Source: Tenacibaculum sp. 1_MG-2023 (GTDB taxonomy: Bacteria; Bacteroidota; Bacteroidia; Flavobacteriales; Flavobacteriaceae). Taken from it: DNA of 64,000 nucleotides. Shown piece after piece: positions 34,792-42,970 of the stretch. The stretch spans positions 1 through 64,000 of the forward strand of contig NZ_JAUORH010000005.1 in the NCBI RefSeq assembly GCF_030547425.1, read 5' to 3'. A program made the translations under genes and the position numbers. Within the stretch, counting starts at the first letter, position 1; each line of letters begins with the position of its first letter. Below the pieces are notes generated by a model. The model was not told the origin of the DNA and ran no database searches. It worked only from the letters and a program-made list of their open reading frames with translations.

Positions 34792-35586
34792 ATGTCTAAC
34801 CTTTTTGTAAGAAGCCTTTCTGCTCTTGTTTATGCTTTTCTATTTATTTCTGCCATTCTTTTTTCAGCAGAAACATATATAGGACTGCTTGCTCTTTTTG
34901 CTACTGTTTGTATCTGGGAGCTTTCTAAAATTACACAAATTAAAAGTATTATCCCTTATATTCTTTTAGCCTGTATTACTTATATTTCCTTTCAAGGTAC
35001 AGCTTTTAAGTATAACGACTACTTATTCGGTTTTACTATAGTCGGGTCACTTATCTTACTATATTTACTTATAAGCTCTAAGCTAATTAAAACGGGCACT
35101 TTAACTCAAAAGTTATTTTTACAAGTTATATACTTGATATTACCGTTTTACTTCTTAATGAACCTTCCTTTTATTGAAAACACTTATCATCCAAACATAA
35201 TTATTTATATAATTTTTATTATTTGGACTAATGATAGTTTTGCTTTTTTGGTAGGTAAAAATTTTGGTAAACGAAAATTATTCGAAAAGGTATCTCCTAA
35301 AAAAACAATTGAAGGTTTTATAGGTGGTCTATTATTTTCAATAATTGCTGGTTTTATAATCGGTCAATACTCAGGAATTTTTTCAATTTTAGATTGGATA
35401 ATCATTGCTATTATAGTGGCTATTTTTGGTTCTTTAGGAGATTTAGTAGAATCTAAGTTTAAAAGACAAGCAAATGTGAAAGATAGCGGTACAATTATGC
35501 CAGGTCACGGAGGCTTATTAGATAGACTAGATAGCTTGTTTTTCCTTGCTCCCTTCGTATATTTGTACATTCATTACATTATGTAA
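34792..35586 (+). CDS. cdsA: Phosphatidate cytidylyltransferase
   Basis: A 264-residue integral membrane enzyme with about seven helices that makes CDP-diacylglycerol from phosphatidate and CTP. WTNDSFAFLVGKNFGKRKLFEKVSPKKTIEGFIGGLL (about 144-180) and the signature SLGDLVESKFKRQANVKDSGTIMPGHGGLLDRLDS (about 217-251) contain the conserved catalytic aspartates. The gene is close-packed between the LUD gene and the ACBP gene. A phosphatidylserine decarboxylase gene, often found next here, is absent. Confidence 0.95.
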   Translation: MSNLFVRSLSALVYAFLFISAILFSAETYIGLLALFATVCIWELSKITQIKSIIPYILLACITYISFQGTAFKYNDYLFGFTIVGSLILLYLLISSKLIKTGTLTQKLFLQVIYLILPFYFLMNLPFIENTYHPNIIIYIIFIIWTNDSFAFLVGKNFGKRKLFEKVSPKKTIEGFIGGLLFSIIAGFIIGQYSGIFSILDWIIIAIIVAIFGSLGDLVESKFKRQANVKDSGTIMPGHGGLLDRLDSLFFLAPFVYLYIHYIM

Positions 35587-35612
35587 ACTATCTACATATA
35601 CAAACCTCATTT

Positions 35613-35870
35613 ATGAAAGATGATTTAGATTTGAAGTTTAAAGAAGCTTATCAAAAAGCATCTGAATTAGAGGAAAAGCTTCCTCCAGACCTTATGTTAC
35701 GTTTATATGCTTACTATAAACAAGCGGTAAAAGGAGATCGGTTTACTTTTAATGATAATAGCGACTTAAGAAATGCTTTTAAATTTAATGCTTGGATGCA
35801 ACTTAGAGGCATGAACGAACGAGAAGCAAAAAAAGAATATATTAAATTAGTAAATTCAATCATAAAATAA
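35613..35870 (+). CDS. Acyl-CoA-binding protein (ACBP)
   Basis: An 85-residue four-helix protein. LRLYAYYKQAVKGD (about 29-42) and the tail FKFNAWMQLRGMNEREAKKEYIKLVNSI are the ACBP signature, with the Tyr, Lys and Trp residues that contact the acyl-CoA adenine and phosphate. Bacterial members are unusual outside a few phyla; in flavobacteria they follow cdsA and presumably buffer acyl-CoA for lipid synthesis. It lies 26 bases after cdsA and 5 before the YceI gene. Confidence 0.93.
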   Translation: MKDDLDLKFKEAYQKASELEEKLPPDLMLRLYAYYKQAVKGDRFTFNDNSDLRNAFKFNAWMQLRGMNEREAKKEYIKLVNSIIK

Positions 35871-35875
35871 ACCTC

Positions 35876-36508
35876 ATGAAAAAAATCGTTTATTCTTTAG
35901 TTATCTGTTTTACAGCTTTTCAAATGATATCTTGTAAATCAGAAGCAAAAAAAGAGACAAAAACCACAAAGGAAGAAGTTAAAACAGAAAAAAAAGCTGC
36001 GTTTGTATTACAAGATGCTAACAATTCTATAAACTGGGTAGCTTACAAAACTACTGAGAAAATACCTGTTAATGGTCAGTTTAAAAAAGTAAACATTACT
36101 GCTGGTGGTGAAGCTGATACAGCCAAAGACGCTATCAACAATGCTGAATTTTCTATTCCTGTAAGTAGTATTTTCACGAAAGATACAAGCAGAGATTTTA
36201 AAATTAAAAAGTTTTTCTTTGGAGTAATGGATAAGACTGAATTACTTTCTGGTAAGTTAGTTTTAGAAAATGATTCTATTGGTTACGCTAACATTACTAT
36301 GAATGGCGTTACTAAAAAATTACCTTTTAATTATACTTTAAACGGAAAAGAATTTAGCTTAAATACAACTATGAAAATTACCGATTGGCAAGCTAACAAA
36401 GCATTAGAGTCTTTAAATACTGCATGTAAAGACTTGCATAAAGGTGCTGATGGTGTTTCTAAAACTTGGGATGAAGTAGCTTTAAACATTACATCTGTTT
36501 TTAAATAA
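35876..36508 (+). CDS. YceI family lipoprotein
   Basis: A 210-residue exported protein. The signal MKKIVYSLVICFTAFQMISC ends in a lipobox, so Cys20 is the likely lipid site. A Lys/Glu/Thr-rich linker (21-42) precedes the YceI lipocalin-like barrel: NSINWVAYKTTEKIPVNGQFKKVNI, AEFSIPVSSIFTKDTSRDFKIKKFFFGVM and LPFNYTLNGKEFSL. YceI proteins bind amphiphiles such as polyprenyl lipids. It ends the rsfS-ftsH run and is followed by a strong terminator. Confidence 0.93.
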   Translation: MKKIVYSLVICFTAFQMISCKSEAKKETKTTKEEVKTEKKAAFVLQDANNSINWVAYKTTEKIPVNGQFKKVNITAGGEADTAKDAINNAEFSIPVSSIFTKDTSRDFKIKKFFFGVMDKTELLSGKLVLENDSIGYANITMNGVTKKLPFNYTLNGKEFSLNTTMKITDWQANKALESLNTACKDLHKGADGVSKTWDEVALNITSVFK

Positions 36509-36529
36509 AACCGATTAAAAACATATTTG

Positions 36530-36560
36530 AAAGCCTCAGAGTAATTCTGAGGCTTTTTTA
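36530..36560 (+). terminator. Terminator after the YceI gene
   Basis: AAAGCCTCAGA (36530-36540) pairs with TCTGAGGCTTT (36546-36556) around a 5-base loop and is followed by TTTTATTTTT. It separates the rsfS-YceI run from the convergent POT transporter gene. Confidence 0.88.
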
Positions 36561-36563
36561 TTT

Positions 36564-38102
36564 TTAGTATACTTCAAACATCCATTTTTTTACTGGCTTA
36601 TAAAAAACTATAACTAATAAACCTATTATTACTGAGATTACTCCTAGGTTAGCATATACAGAAACATATGAGTATAATTGATGAAAAACTTCTGATTGCT
36701 CCATTATAGTTTTTGAAGACAGACCTGTAAGTAGTTCTGTTACCTCACCAAAAAAACCTTTTGAAAACACTCCTAAGCTCCCACTAACAACAGTAGTTAA
36801 GTTAGCTATTTTACCTGCAAAAAAATGACCATAAAAGTTTGCTGAAAACCATACACCCATTATAAAAGCAATATACTTTACTGGGGATAACTCTGTCATT
36901 TTAGATAATCCAATAGGAGATAAAAACAGCTCTCCTGTTGTTAGTATAAAGTACCCTAAAATCAAATACACCATTGGAGTTTTTGCTAATTCATCAACTT
37001 GATAACCTGATAAACCAAAAGTTATAAAACCTACACCTAAAAACAATAGACCTAATCCAAATTTTATAACAGAGTTTGGATTCTTATGTATTTTATGTAA
37101 ATAGCCCCAAAGTATTGAAAATGGTATTGCCATAAGAATTATAAAAGTTGAATTAATACTATTTGTTTGAGCAGCATTCATCCCTACTAAATTAACATTC
37201 CTATCAGCAAACAAGGTTAATGAGCTACCCGCTTGTTCAAAGATTGCTGCAAACAATGTATATAAAACAGTAAAAAAAATGGCTACTGAAAGTTTTTTAC
37301 GTTCTTTTAAAGTTACCGTTCGTAAAATCTTCACTAAAAATAGTATTAAAAATAACGAAACAATCCAAACCAAGTAATGTTCAAACTCATGATAATAAAC
37401 TATCAAAGCAAATACTGGTACAGACAAAAGCGCTGCTATTGTTACTAAATTTCCCTTTTTAACTCCAAATTGTTTTTCTTCATATAACTTTTGATTTGGC
37501 ATCAAACCTTTATCTTCAAAAACATTTCTTCTAAGTCCTCCTTTAAAAACCAGTAATCCTAATAACATTCCTATTCCTGCCAAAACAAATCCATAATGCC
37601 AACCATATAACTCCGCTAACCATGCACATAATAATGGAGCTACAGCACCACCAATATTTATCCCCATATAAAAAATAGTAAAACCTGCATCTCTCCTACT
37701 ATCTCCTTCTGTATATAATTTCCCTACAAATGAAGATATATTAGGCTTAAAAAATCCATTACCAACAATAATTAGAGACAGTGATCCATAAAAAAACATA
37801 GGATGTTCAAAAGTTAAAAAGAAGTGTCCTAGCGCCATTAATACACCTCCTAAAATAATAGCTTTTCTAAACCCTAAAATTTTATCAGCTAGCATTCCTC
37901 CAATCATTGGAGTGACATACACTAAAGACATATATGCAGCATACACTCCAAAAGACATTTCATCAGAAAACAATAAATGTTTTGTCATATATAATACCAA
38001 TAAGGCTCGCATTCCGTAAAAAGAAAAACGCTCCCATAGTTCAGCAAAAAATAAATATAAAAGTCCCCTTGGATGCCCCAAAACATCAGTTTTTGAATTC
38101 AT
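36564..38102 (-). CDS. POT family proton-coupled peptide transporter
   Basis: A 512-residue inner-membrane protein of the proton-dependent oligopeptide family (MFS). AELWERFSFYGMRALLVLYM (about 15-34) is the ExxERFxYY signature that couples protons to di- and tripeptides. AGFTIFYMGINIGGAVAPLLCAWL (about 138-161) matches the PTR2 signature in the fourth to fifth helix. GELFLSPIGLSKMTELSP is the conserved block late in the protein. About 13 hydrophobic helices. It is divergent from the decayed TetR gene. Confidence 0.95.
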   Translation of the reverse strand: MNSKTDVLGHPRGLLYLFFAELWERFSFYGMRALLVLYMTKHLLFSDEMSFGVYAAYMSLVYVTPMIGGMLADKILGFRKAIILGGVLMALGHFFLTFEHPMFFYGSLSLIIVGNGFFKPNISSFVGKLYTEGDSRRDAGFTIFYMGINIGGAVAPLLCAWLAELYGWHYGFVLAGIGMLLGLLVFKGGLRRNVFEDKGLMPNQKLYEEKQFGVKKGNLVTIAALLSVPVFALIVYYHEFEHYLVWIVSLFLILFLVKILRTVTLKERKKLSVAIFFTVLYTLFAAIFEQAGSSLTLFADRNVNLVGMNAAQTNSINSTFIILMAIPFSILWGYLHKIHKNPNSVIKFGLGLLFLGVGFITFGLSGYQVDELAKTPMVYLILGYFILTTGELFLSPIGLSKMTELSPVKYIAFIMGVWFSANFYGHFFAGKIANLTTVVSGSLGVFSKGFFGEVTELLTGLSSKTIMEQSEVFHQLYSYVSVYANLGVISVIIGLLVIVFYKPVKKWMFEVY

Positions 38103-38215
38103 ATCTTCAATAAATTTTAAGTTTATGCTAATATATTTTTACACATATAAAATCAGAAGGTATGTAGTTAATTGTAGTAAAAAATAAGCTTTTGTAATTT
38201 TTTGTAACCTTATTT

Positions 38216-38275
38216 AATAGTAAAAATTAATATCTTATTAATACATTCAAACCCTATATTAATAGTTTTACTATT
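38216..38275. promoter_or_regulatory. Inverted repeats ahead of the tetR pseudogene
   Basis: AATAGTAAAA at 38216-38225 recurs inverted as TTTTACTATT at 38266-38275, and the second copy lies in a smaller palindrome AATAG-TTTTA-CTATT (38261-38275). The 198-base divergent gap is otherwise AT-rich. An operator for the former TetR protein is plausible, since such regulators bind palindromes beside their own gene. Confidence 0.4.
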
Positions 38276-38300
38276 ACATTTTCGCTATTAATTTTTATTT

Positions 38301-38910
38301 ATGAGGAATTTATTGTCAAATTTAAAAATACCTTCAGGAATTTATATAAAAGATCCTGAGACTTCTGAATTAGGTAAGAGAATAATAGAAAGTAGTATCG
38401 TATTAATTGAAGGAACTGGTTTTGAACATTTCAACTTTAAAAAACTAGGTAAACTAATAGGTTCTAACGAAAGTTCAATTTATCGTTACTTTAAAAGTAA
38501 ACATAAACTTTTAGTTTACTTAACTTCTTGGTATTGTGGTTGGATTCAGTATTCATTAGTAATAGAAACTTATAGCATTAGCAGCCCTAAAGAAAAGTTA
38601 ATTAATACTCAGCCTAATTGTAATCAACGAAAACTCTAAATCGTACTCTACAAAAGAAGTAGATACCGAAAATAAAAAAGGATTCTTTAAACTATACAAA
38701 GAAGTGGTAAAACGTTTTGCTGAAATAATTAGTAATTACAATAGTTCTTACAAGCATCCTTTAGCTCTAGCAAGTACTATAATTGAAGGGGTTTTACATC
38801 AACAATTTGTAAAATTACACTTTAAATCACTTACTAATTGTGATAAAAACACGAGTACTGCATCCTTCTTTATAGAATTAACATTAAACGTACTTTTAAA
38901 TGAAAAATAA
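38301..38910 (+). pseudogene. TetR/AcrR family regulator, broken by a frameshift
   Basis: The first 92 residues hold a normal TetR helix-turn-helix: GKRIIESSIVLIEGTGFEHFNFKKLGKLIGSNESSIYRYFKSKHKLLVYLT. After EKLIN (about 38600) the frame runs to a stop, while the next frame continues with LIVINENSKSYSTKE, GFFKLYKEVVKRFAEI and HPLALASTIIEGVLHQQFVKLH, the usual C-terminal part, and ends at TAA 38908-38910. The whole is 203 codons plus one base, the right size for the family. A single net base gained (or two lost) around 38600-38606 explains it. A sequencing error is possible, but the neighbour gene is also wrecked. Confidence 0.85.
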
Positions 38911-39138
38911 ACTAATCCCTTGGCAACGATTTCTTGGATTAATAAATCCAAAAAAAAAGACACTTTACAAATAACATATTAAGCTATTTTTGAAGGTATT
39001 GTTGCTTTATCTTTACCTTTAGGTTACAAGCTATTATAAATTTATTACAAGCAGCACAAGTTTCTGCTTCTTGGATTGTTTTAGTTATACTAGTTACTTG
39101 AGGAGTTGTTTTTAGTGAAATTTTAAAATTAATGCAGT
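38900..39138 (+). pseudogene. ABC exporter (membrane plus ATPase type), N-terminal remnant
   Basis: An ATG at 38900, overlapping the tetR stop, opens MKNKLIPWQRFLGLINPKKK. The similarity then continues through a TAA (near 38972) and at least two single-base losses: EGIVALSLPLG, then QAIINLLQAAQVSASWIVLV plus ILVT, a TGA, and GVVFSEILKLMQ. This is the first transmembrane part of the Bacteroidetes toxin-secretion-type ABC transporters that follow TetR genes. The rest of the gene, including the nucleotide-binding domain, is missing: the remnant stops where the convergent minus-strand gene ends. Confidence 0.75.
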
Positions 39139-40242
39139 TTATAATTGCTGTTTATACTCTTCTAACAATGCCTCATCAATAACGATATGTTCAGGAAGAA
39201 TTCGCAAACGATATTTACTTTCACCTATAAATGTAATGAGATCTTTACGTTCTAATTTTTCTTCTTCTAGCCTCAAAATTGAATTTATATTATCTATAAT
39301 TCTTGTAACGTATGTTTGACTTTTGATATCTCCTCCTGAATTTACTATGATTGATTGTTTTTCTGCCTCTAAAAATTTTCTTCTATAAGCAAATGTTAGT
39401 AGGTTTTTATATTGCGTTGTTTTTGATCCAAAATCTATTTTAGCATTTACAATTCCTTTAGAAGGAATGGTTAACTTTATTAATGACCAATCTAAAAACT
39501 GAATTTTCATTTCATTGGGCTTTGGTGTATGTGCTAATTGTATTACCCAACTTGTAGCTAACACTAAAAAAACCGATACTAACGATGTTTTTGCTACAAC
39601 TCTAATTAATTGATTTGTAAATTCATTATCAAAACCAATTAAAACATCAGATAGTTGAGAAATGAACAGCAATAGTATTGCTATAATTGATATAAAAGCA
39701 ACTAATTTTAAATCTCTATACATAAAAGTTCTATAGAAAGAAACTCCCATTAAAAAACATAAAAAAGTCGTTAATAGTACATCTGGAAGCGCTGCTACTT
39801 TTACTCCGTAATAAAAACTGTTTCCATATAAAGAAGAAAACAACAAAGTTATAGAAGCCACAACAACAATTATAAGCCCTATAATTTTTACATTCTTTTC
39901 ATTTCTGTAAATAAACTTTGGAGCATCATGTACATAATATAATGCCATCAGCCAAAATAAATTATTTACTGTTGACAAGATGTTTACTCCAATTTGATAG
40001 ATAGTTGTTTTTTCAAAAGTGAAATAATTAGCTGAAAGTGCCCAAATACCAGAGGTAACCCACACCAACATTCCAAAACTGAAATATAACAGACCTTTAT
40101 CAACTCTTTTTATTGAGTTTCCATCTTCTAAAACTTCTTTAAATCGTTTCCTAATGTTATAGTAGATTGCCAACAATAACACAGCTCCAATAAAAGAAAT
40201 ACACGTATGCAGTAAGTTATGAAACTGTGTTACTTCAGCCAT
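39139..40242 (-). CDS. Multi-helix membrane protein of unknown function, coupled to ACMSD
   Basis: A 367-residue protein with about seven hydrophobic helices in the first 240 residues (HTCISFIGAVLLLAIYYNI, GLLYFSFGMLVWVTSGIWAL, IIGLIIVVVASITLLF and others) and a cytosolic tail of about 125 residues with FLEAEKQSIIV and RIIDNINSILRLEEEKLERKDLITF. The seven-helix body resembles 7TM sensor receptors in layout only. Its ATG directly follows the ACMSD stop, so it is translated with the kynurenine genes. It could sense or regulate something tied to tryptophan breakdown; no family is recognised. Confidence 0.72.
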   Translation of the reverse strand: MAEVTQFHNLLHTCISFIGAVLLLAIYYNIRKRFKEVLEDGNSIKRVDKGLLYFSFGMLVWVTSGIWALSANYFTFEKTTIYQIGVNILSTVNNLFWLMALYYVHDAPKFIYRNEKNVKIIGLIIVVVASITLLFSSLYGNSFYYGVKVAALPDVLLTTFLCFLMGVSFYRTFMYRDLKLVAFISIIAILLLFISQLSDVLIGFDNEFTNQLIRVVAKTSLVSVFLVLATSWVIQLAHTPKPNEMKIQFLDWSLIKLTIPSKGIVNAKIDFGSKTTQYKNLLTFAYRRKFLEAEKQSIIVNSGGDIKSQTYVTRIIDNINSILRLEEEKLERKDLITFIGESKYRLRILPEHIVIDEALLEEYKQQL

Positions 40243-41328
40243 TTATCGTAAGATTTTAGAAACTAAATCTTTTTTCGCTTTTTTATCATCTCCAAACAAC
40301 CATTGTAGTACATTATCCTCCCACATCTCATCCTTCTCTTGCTCGTTAATAATGTTTCTATCAATAGCTAAATCTAAGATTTTCCCTGGGTATGATGATT
40401 GAATTTCGCTTTCCATTTCTCCTAATGGATAAGGATCATCTAATCCAATTAACACTTGTTTTGAGCCTTGGTTTTTAATCAACAAATCTAAAGACCCTGT
40501 ATCGTGTACCAACGTATCAAAGAAGATATTTTTACTTCCTACCGCTTTTCTTGGATGACTTTTTCCTTCAAATAAATCTGGTCTTCCATCAAACCCTTGA
40601 ATACGACGTCCTAAATTCATTTGAGCTAGTTGTCCTCCATGCGCAAAACAAACACGCATGTTTGGGTACTTCTCATAATACCCATTCAATGTTAAAAAGT
40701 GATATGCATCTGCACACTGTGCTAACATCCAAATTAAATGGAAACGCCACGAAGTATTTTGTAATTTGATAAATTTTTCACCATCATACGGATGAATTTC
40801 AACCGCTAAATTATATTTATCTGCCAACTCAAAAATCGGTTCATTTTCCTCATCAAAAATACAACGCCAAGTACCAATTGTATCCATATAATGCGTTGGT
40901 AAGCACAACAAACGCATACCTAACACCTCAACACAACGTTCAATTTCCCATAAAGCTCCACGAACAAAACCTGGATGTACCACAAAACCACAAGTAAACT
41001 TACCTGGATTATCATGTTGAACACGTGCATTAAAATCATTCTGAAAACGTAACGCTTGCTTCATTTCTTCTAAACGTAATCCGTTTCCGTATAACTGAGA
41101 TAGATTCAAAACAACTGCATGGTCAATTTTAAAATGGTCCATCCATTCAAGTTTTTCATCTAAAAAGAAACTAGAATCTGTTACTGGTCGACTCCAATCT
41201 TTTTGCAACATGAACTTTCTATCCTTATCTACCCAAAAAATTCCTTTGTCTTTCATAAACTGAGGAATCTGCTCAGGGTAAGGCAGTAAATGTGAATGTC
41301 CGTTTATTCGTAGTTTGCGTTTTGTCAT
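40243..41328 (-). CDS. Aminocarboxymuconate-semialdehyde decarboxylase (ACMSD-like amidohydrolase)
   Basis: A 361-residue metal-dependent amidohydrolase-fold enzyme. INGHSHLLPYPEQ opens with the HxH zinc site, FVVHPGFVRG and EIHPYDGEKF supply the next histidine, and FAHGGQLAQMN plus GLDDPYPLGE (about 295-304) complete the site with the catalytic aspartate. The NGHSH..P and SQLYGN motifs are those of ACMSD, which removes CO2 from 2-amino-3-carboxymuconate semialdehyde. It is in the run with 3-hydroxyanthranilate dioxygenase (20 bases apart), which makes its substrate. The unknown membrane protein follows with no gap. Confidence 0.92.
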   Translation of the reverse strand: MTKRKLRINGHSHLLPYPEQIPQFMKDKGIFWVDKDRKFMLQKDWSRPVTDSSFFLDEKLEWMDHFKIDHAVVLNLSQLYGNGLRLEEMKQALRFQNDFNARVQHDNPGKFTCGFVVHPGFVRGALWEIERCVEVLGMRLLCLPTHYMDTIGTWRCIFDEENEPIFELADKYNLAVEIHPYDGEKFIKLQNTSWRFHLIWMLAQCADAYHFLTLNGYYEKYPNMRVCFAHGGQLAQMNLGRRIQGFDGRPDLFEGKSHPRKAVGSKNIFFDTLVHDTGSLDLLIKNQGSKQVLIGLDDPYPLGEMESEIQSSYPGKILDLAIDRNIINEQEKDEMWEDNVLQWLFGDDKKAKKDLVSKILR

Positions 41329-41348
41329 TTTCTTTTCTATTAAGGTAT

Positions 41349-41876
41349 CTATGCTTTATTAGGAGCTTCCATTACTGTTCCACATTTATCACAAGTACAT
41401 TTTTTTGTATCAGAATAATACTTATCGAAAATTATTGGCATATCGGTTTCAATATTATCTAACGCAAATTCTTCTCTATACAATTGATACCCACAATTTT
41501 CACAATACCACTCTAAAGCATCCATCATTCCTTCATCACGTGGATATTCAATAACCAAACCTACCGTATTCGCTTTACGTTGTGGTGAGTGAGGCACCTT
41601 TCCTGGTAACAAATAAATATCTCCTTCATTAATTTCAACATCGATCATTTCCCCTTTGTCGTCAATGATTTTCAATACCATATCTCCTTCTAATTGATAG
41701 AAGAATTCCGGTGTTTCATTGTAGTGATAATCTTTACGATTGTTAGGCCCTCCTACAACCATTACAATATACTCACCATTGTCCCATACTTGCTTATTTC
41801 CTACAGGTGGTTTTAGTAAATGACGGTTTTCATCTATCCATTTTTTGAAATTCAAAGGTTGTACTAACTTGCTCAT
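41349..41876 (-). CDS. 3-hydroxyanthranilate 3,4-dioxygenase
   Basis: A 175-residue cupin dioxygenase that opens the ring of 3-hydroxyanthranilate with Fe(II). VGGPNNRKDYHYNETPEFFYQLEGDMVLKI (about 38-67) holds the iron-binding His and Glu, LPGKVPHSPQR the third ligand, and the C-terminal rubredoxin-like CENCG...CTCDKCG is the second iron site of the bacterial enzyme. The product spontaneously forms quinolinate or is taken by ACMSD, whose gene is next. It is preceded by a 96-base gap that may hold a promoter. Confidence 0.95.
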   Translation of the reverse strand: MSKLVQPLNFKKWIDENRHLLKPPVGNKQVWDNGEYIVMVVGGPNNRKDYHYNETPEFFYQLEGDMVLKIIDDKGEMIDVEINEGDIYLLPGKVPHSPQRKANTVGLVIEYPRDEGMMDALEWYCENCGYQLYREEFALDNIETDMPIIFDKYYSDTKKCTCDKCGTVMEAPNKA

Positions 41877-41972
41877 TTTATTTAGATTTTTAAACTTTTA
41901 GACATCAAATTCGAGATTGTTTTAAAGGTACTTAAATAGTCTTGTTTCTAAAAGTCTTTATACTGGATTCTT

Positions 41973-42749
41973 TTATAAAGACTTTGTTCTACCTCCATCA
42001 ACAGGAACATTTATCCCGTTGATAAAACTCGCTTTCTCACTCGCTAAAAACACTACCGCATTAGCTATTTCTTCAGGTTTCGCAAAACGTTTTGCTGGAG
42101 AAGCATTTTTCATGGTCTCTGCAACTTCTTCAATTGTCTTTCCGGTTTTTGCTGCTTTGTTATTAATAATTTCAGTCAACCTTTCAGTACCAGTGGCTCC
42201 TGGTAACACATTGTTTACAGTAATTCCGAATTGTCCTAATTCATTTGCCAAAGTTTTACTCCAATTAGCTACAGCACCACGAATGGTATTAGAAACTCCT
42301 AAGCCATCCAATGGTTGTTTTACCGAAGTGGAGATTATATTAATAATTCTACCATAACCTTCTGATTTCATAAATGGGACTACCGCCTGTACCAACACAT
42401 GATTACATTTTAAGTGCATTGTAAAGGCTCTTTCAAATTCTTCTATTTTAGCATTAAATACTGGACCTCCAGCTGGACCTCCCGTATTATTTACTAGAAT
42501 ATGGAACTGTAAATCAGCCGCTGCTAACTTCTCTTTTAATTCTTCTGGTTTTGAAAAATCGGCTACCAAATATCCATGCTTTTGATTGTTGTTTGGTAAC
42601 TCAGCTAAAACTGCTTTTAATTTTTCCTCATTTCTAGCTACCAAGGTTACATTTACTCCTTCTTGAGCTAACTGTATAGCTGATGCTTTTCCTATTCCTT
42701 GTGTACTACCACATACCAAGGCATTTTTATGTTGTATCTCTAAATTCAT
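41973..42749 (-). CDS. Short-chain dehydrogenase/reductase in the kynurenine cluster
   Basis: A 258-residue SDR enzyme. CGSTQGIGKASAIQLAQEG (about 13-31) is the NAD(P) Rossmann motif (TGxxxGIG type with C for T), NNTGGPAGG (about 88-96) replaces the common NNAG, and NIISTSVKQPLDGLGVSNTIRGAVANWSKTLANELG contains the catalytic Ser; the usual YxxxK is replaced by SNTIRGA. The Tyr and Lys of the active site are therefore not in their normal form, as in FabG-like subfamily members of this pathway. It sits between the dehydrogenase and dioxygenase genes; its step is not known to me. Confidence 0.88.
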   Translation of the reverse strand: MNLEIQHKNALVCGSTQGIGKASAIQLAQEGVNVTLVARNEEKLKAVLAELPNNNQKHGYLVADFSKPEELKEKLAAADLQFHILVNNTGGPAGGPVFNAKIEEFERAFTMHLKCNHVLVQAVVPFMKSEGYGRIINIISTSVKQPLDGLGVSNTIRGAVANWSKTLANELGQFGITVNNVLPGATGTERLTEIINNKAAKTGKTIEEVAETMKNASPAKRFAKPEEIANAVVFLASEKASFINGINVPVDGGRTKSL

Positions 42750-42751
42750 CT

Positions 42752-42970
42752 CTATTTGTTATTCTGAATCATTTGTTTAATCTTAACTGCTTTCTCAAAA
42801 TGATCTAATTGATGCGTTTGAATCCACCAAGTAGCCACTTCCATTAATACTTTCGGATTCTCATTTTTATTTTTGAAAAATGCATAAAACGAAAGCCCTA
42901 CATTTTCTCCTTTTTTAGCAATCTTCTCTTCACAGATAGCAATTATTTTTTGTCGTATTTCCTTATTCAT
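42752..42970 (-). CDS. Small helical protein in the kynurenine cluster
   Basis: A 72-residue protein, helical and charged (EIRQKIIAICEEKIAKKGENVG, VLMEVATWWIQTHQLDHFEKAVKIKQMI). Its start overlaps the aldehyde dehydrogenase end by 8 bases and its stop is 2 bases before the SDR start, so it is co-translated with the pathway genes. The family is not recognised and no metal or cofactor motif is seen; a subunit or stabiliser role is only a guess. Confidence 0.68.
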   Translation of the reverse strand: MNKEIRQKIIAICEEKIAKKGENVGLSFYAFFKNKNENPKVLMEVATWWIQTHQLDHFEKAVKIKQMIQNNK

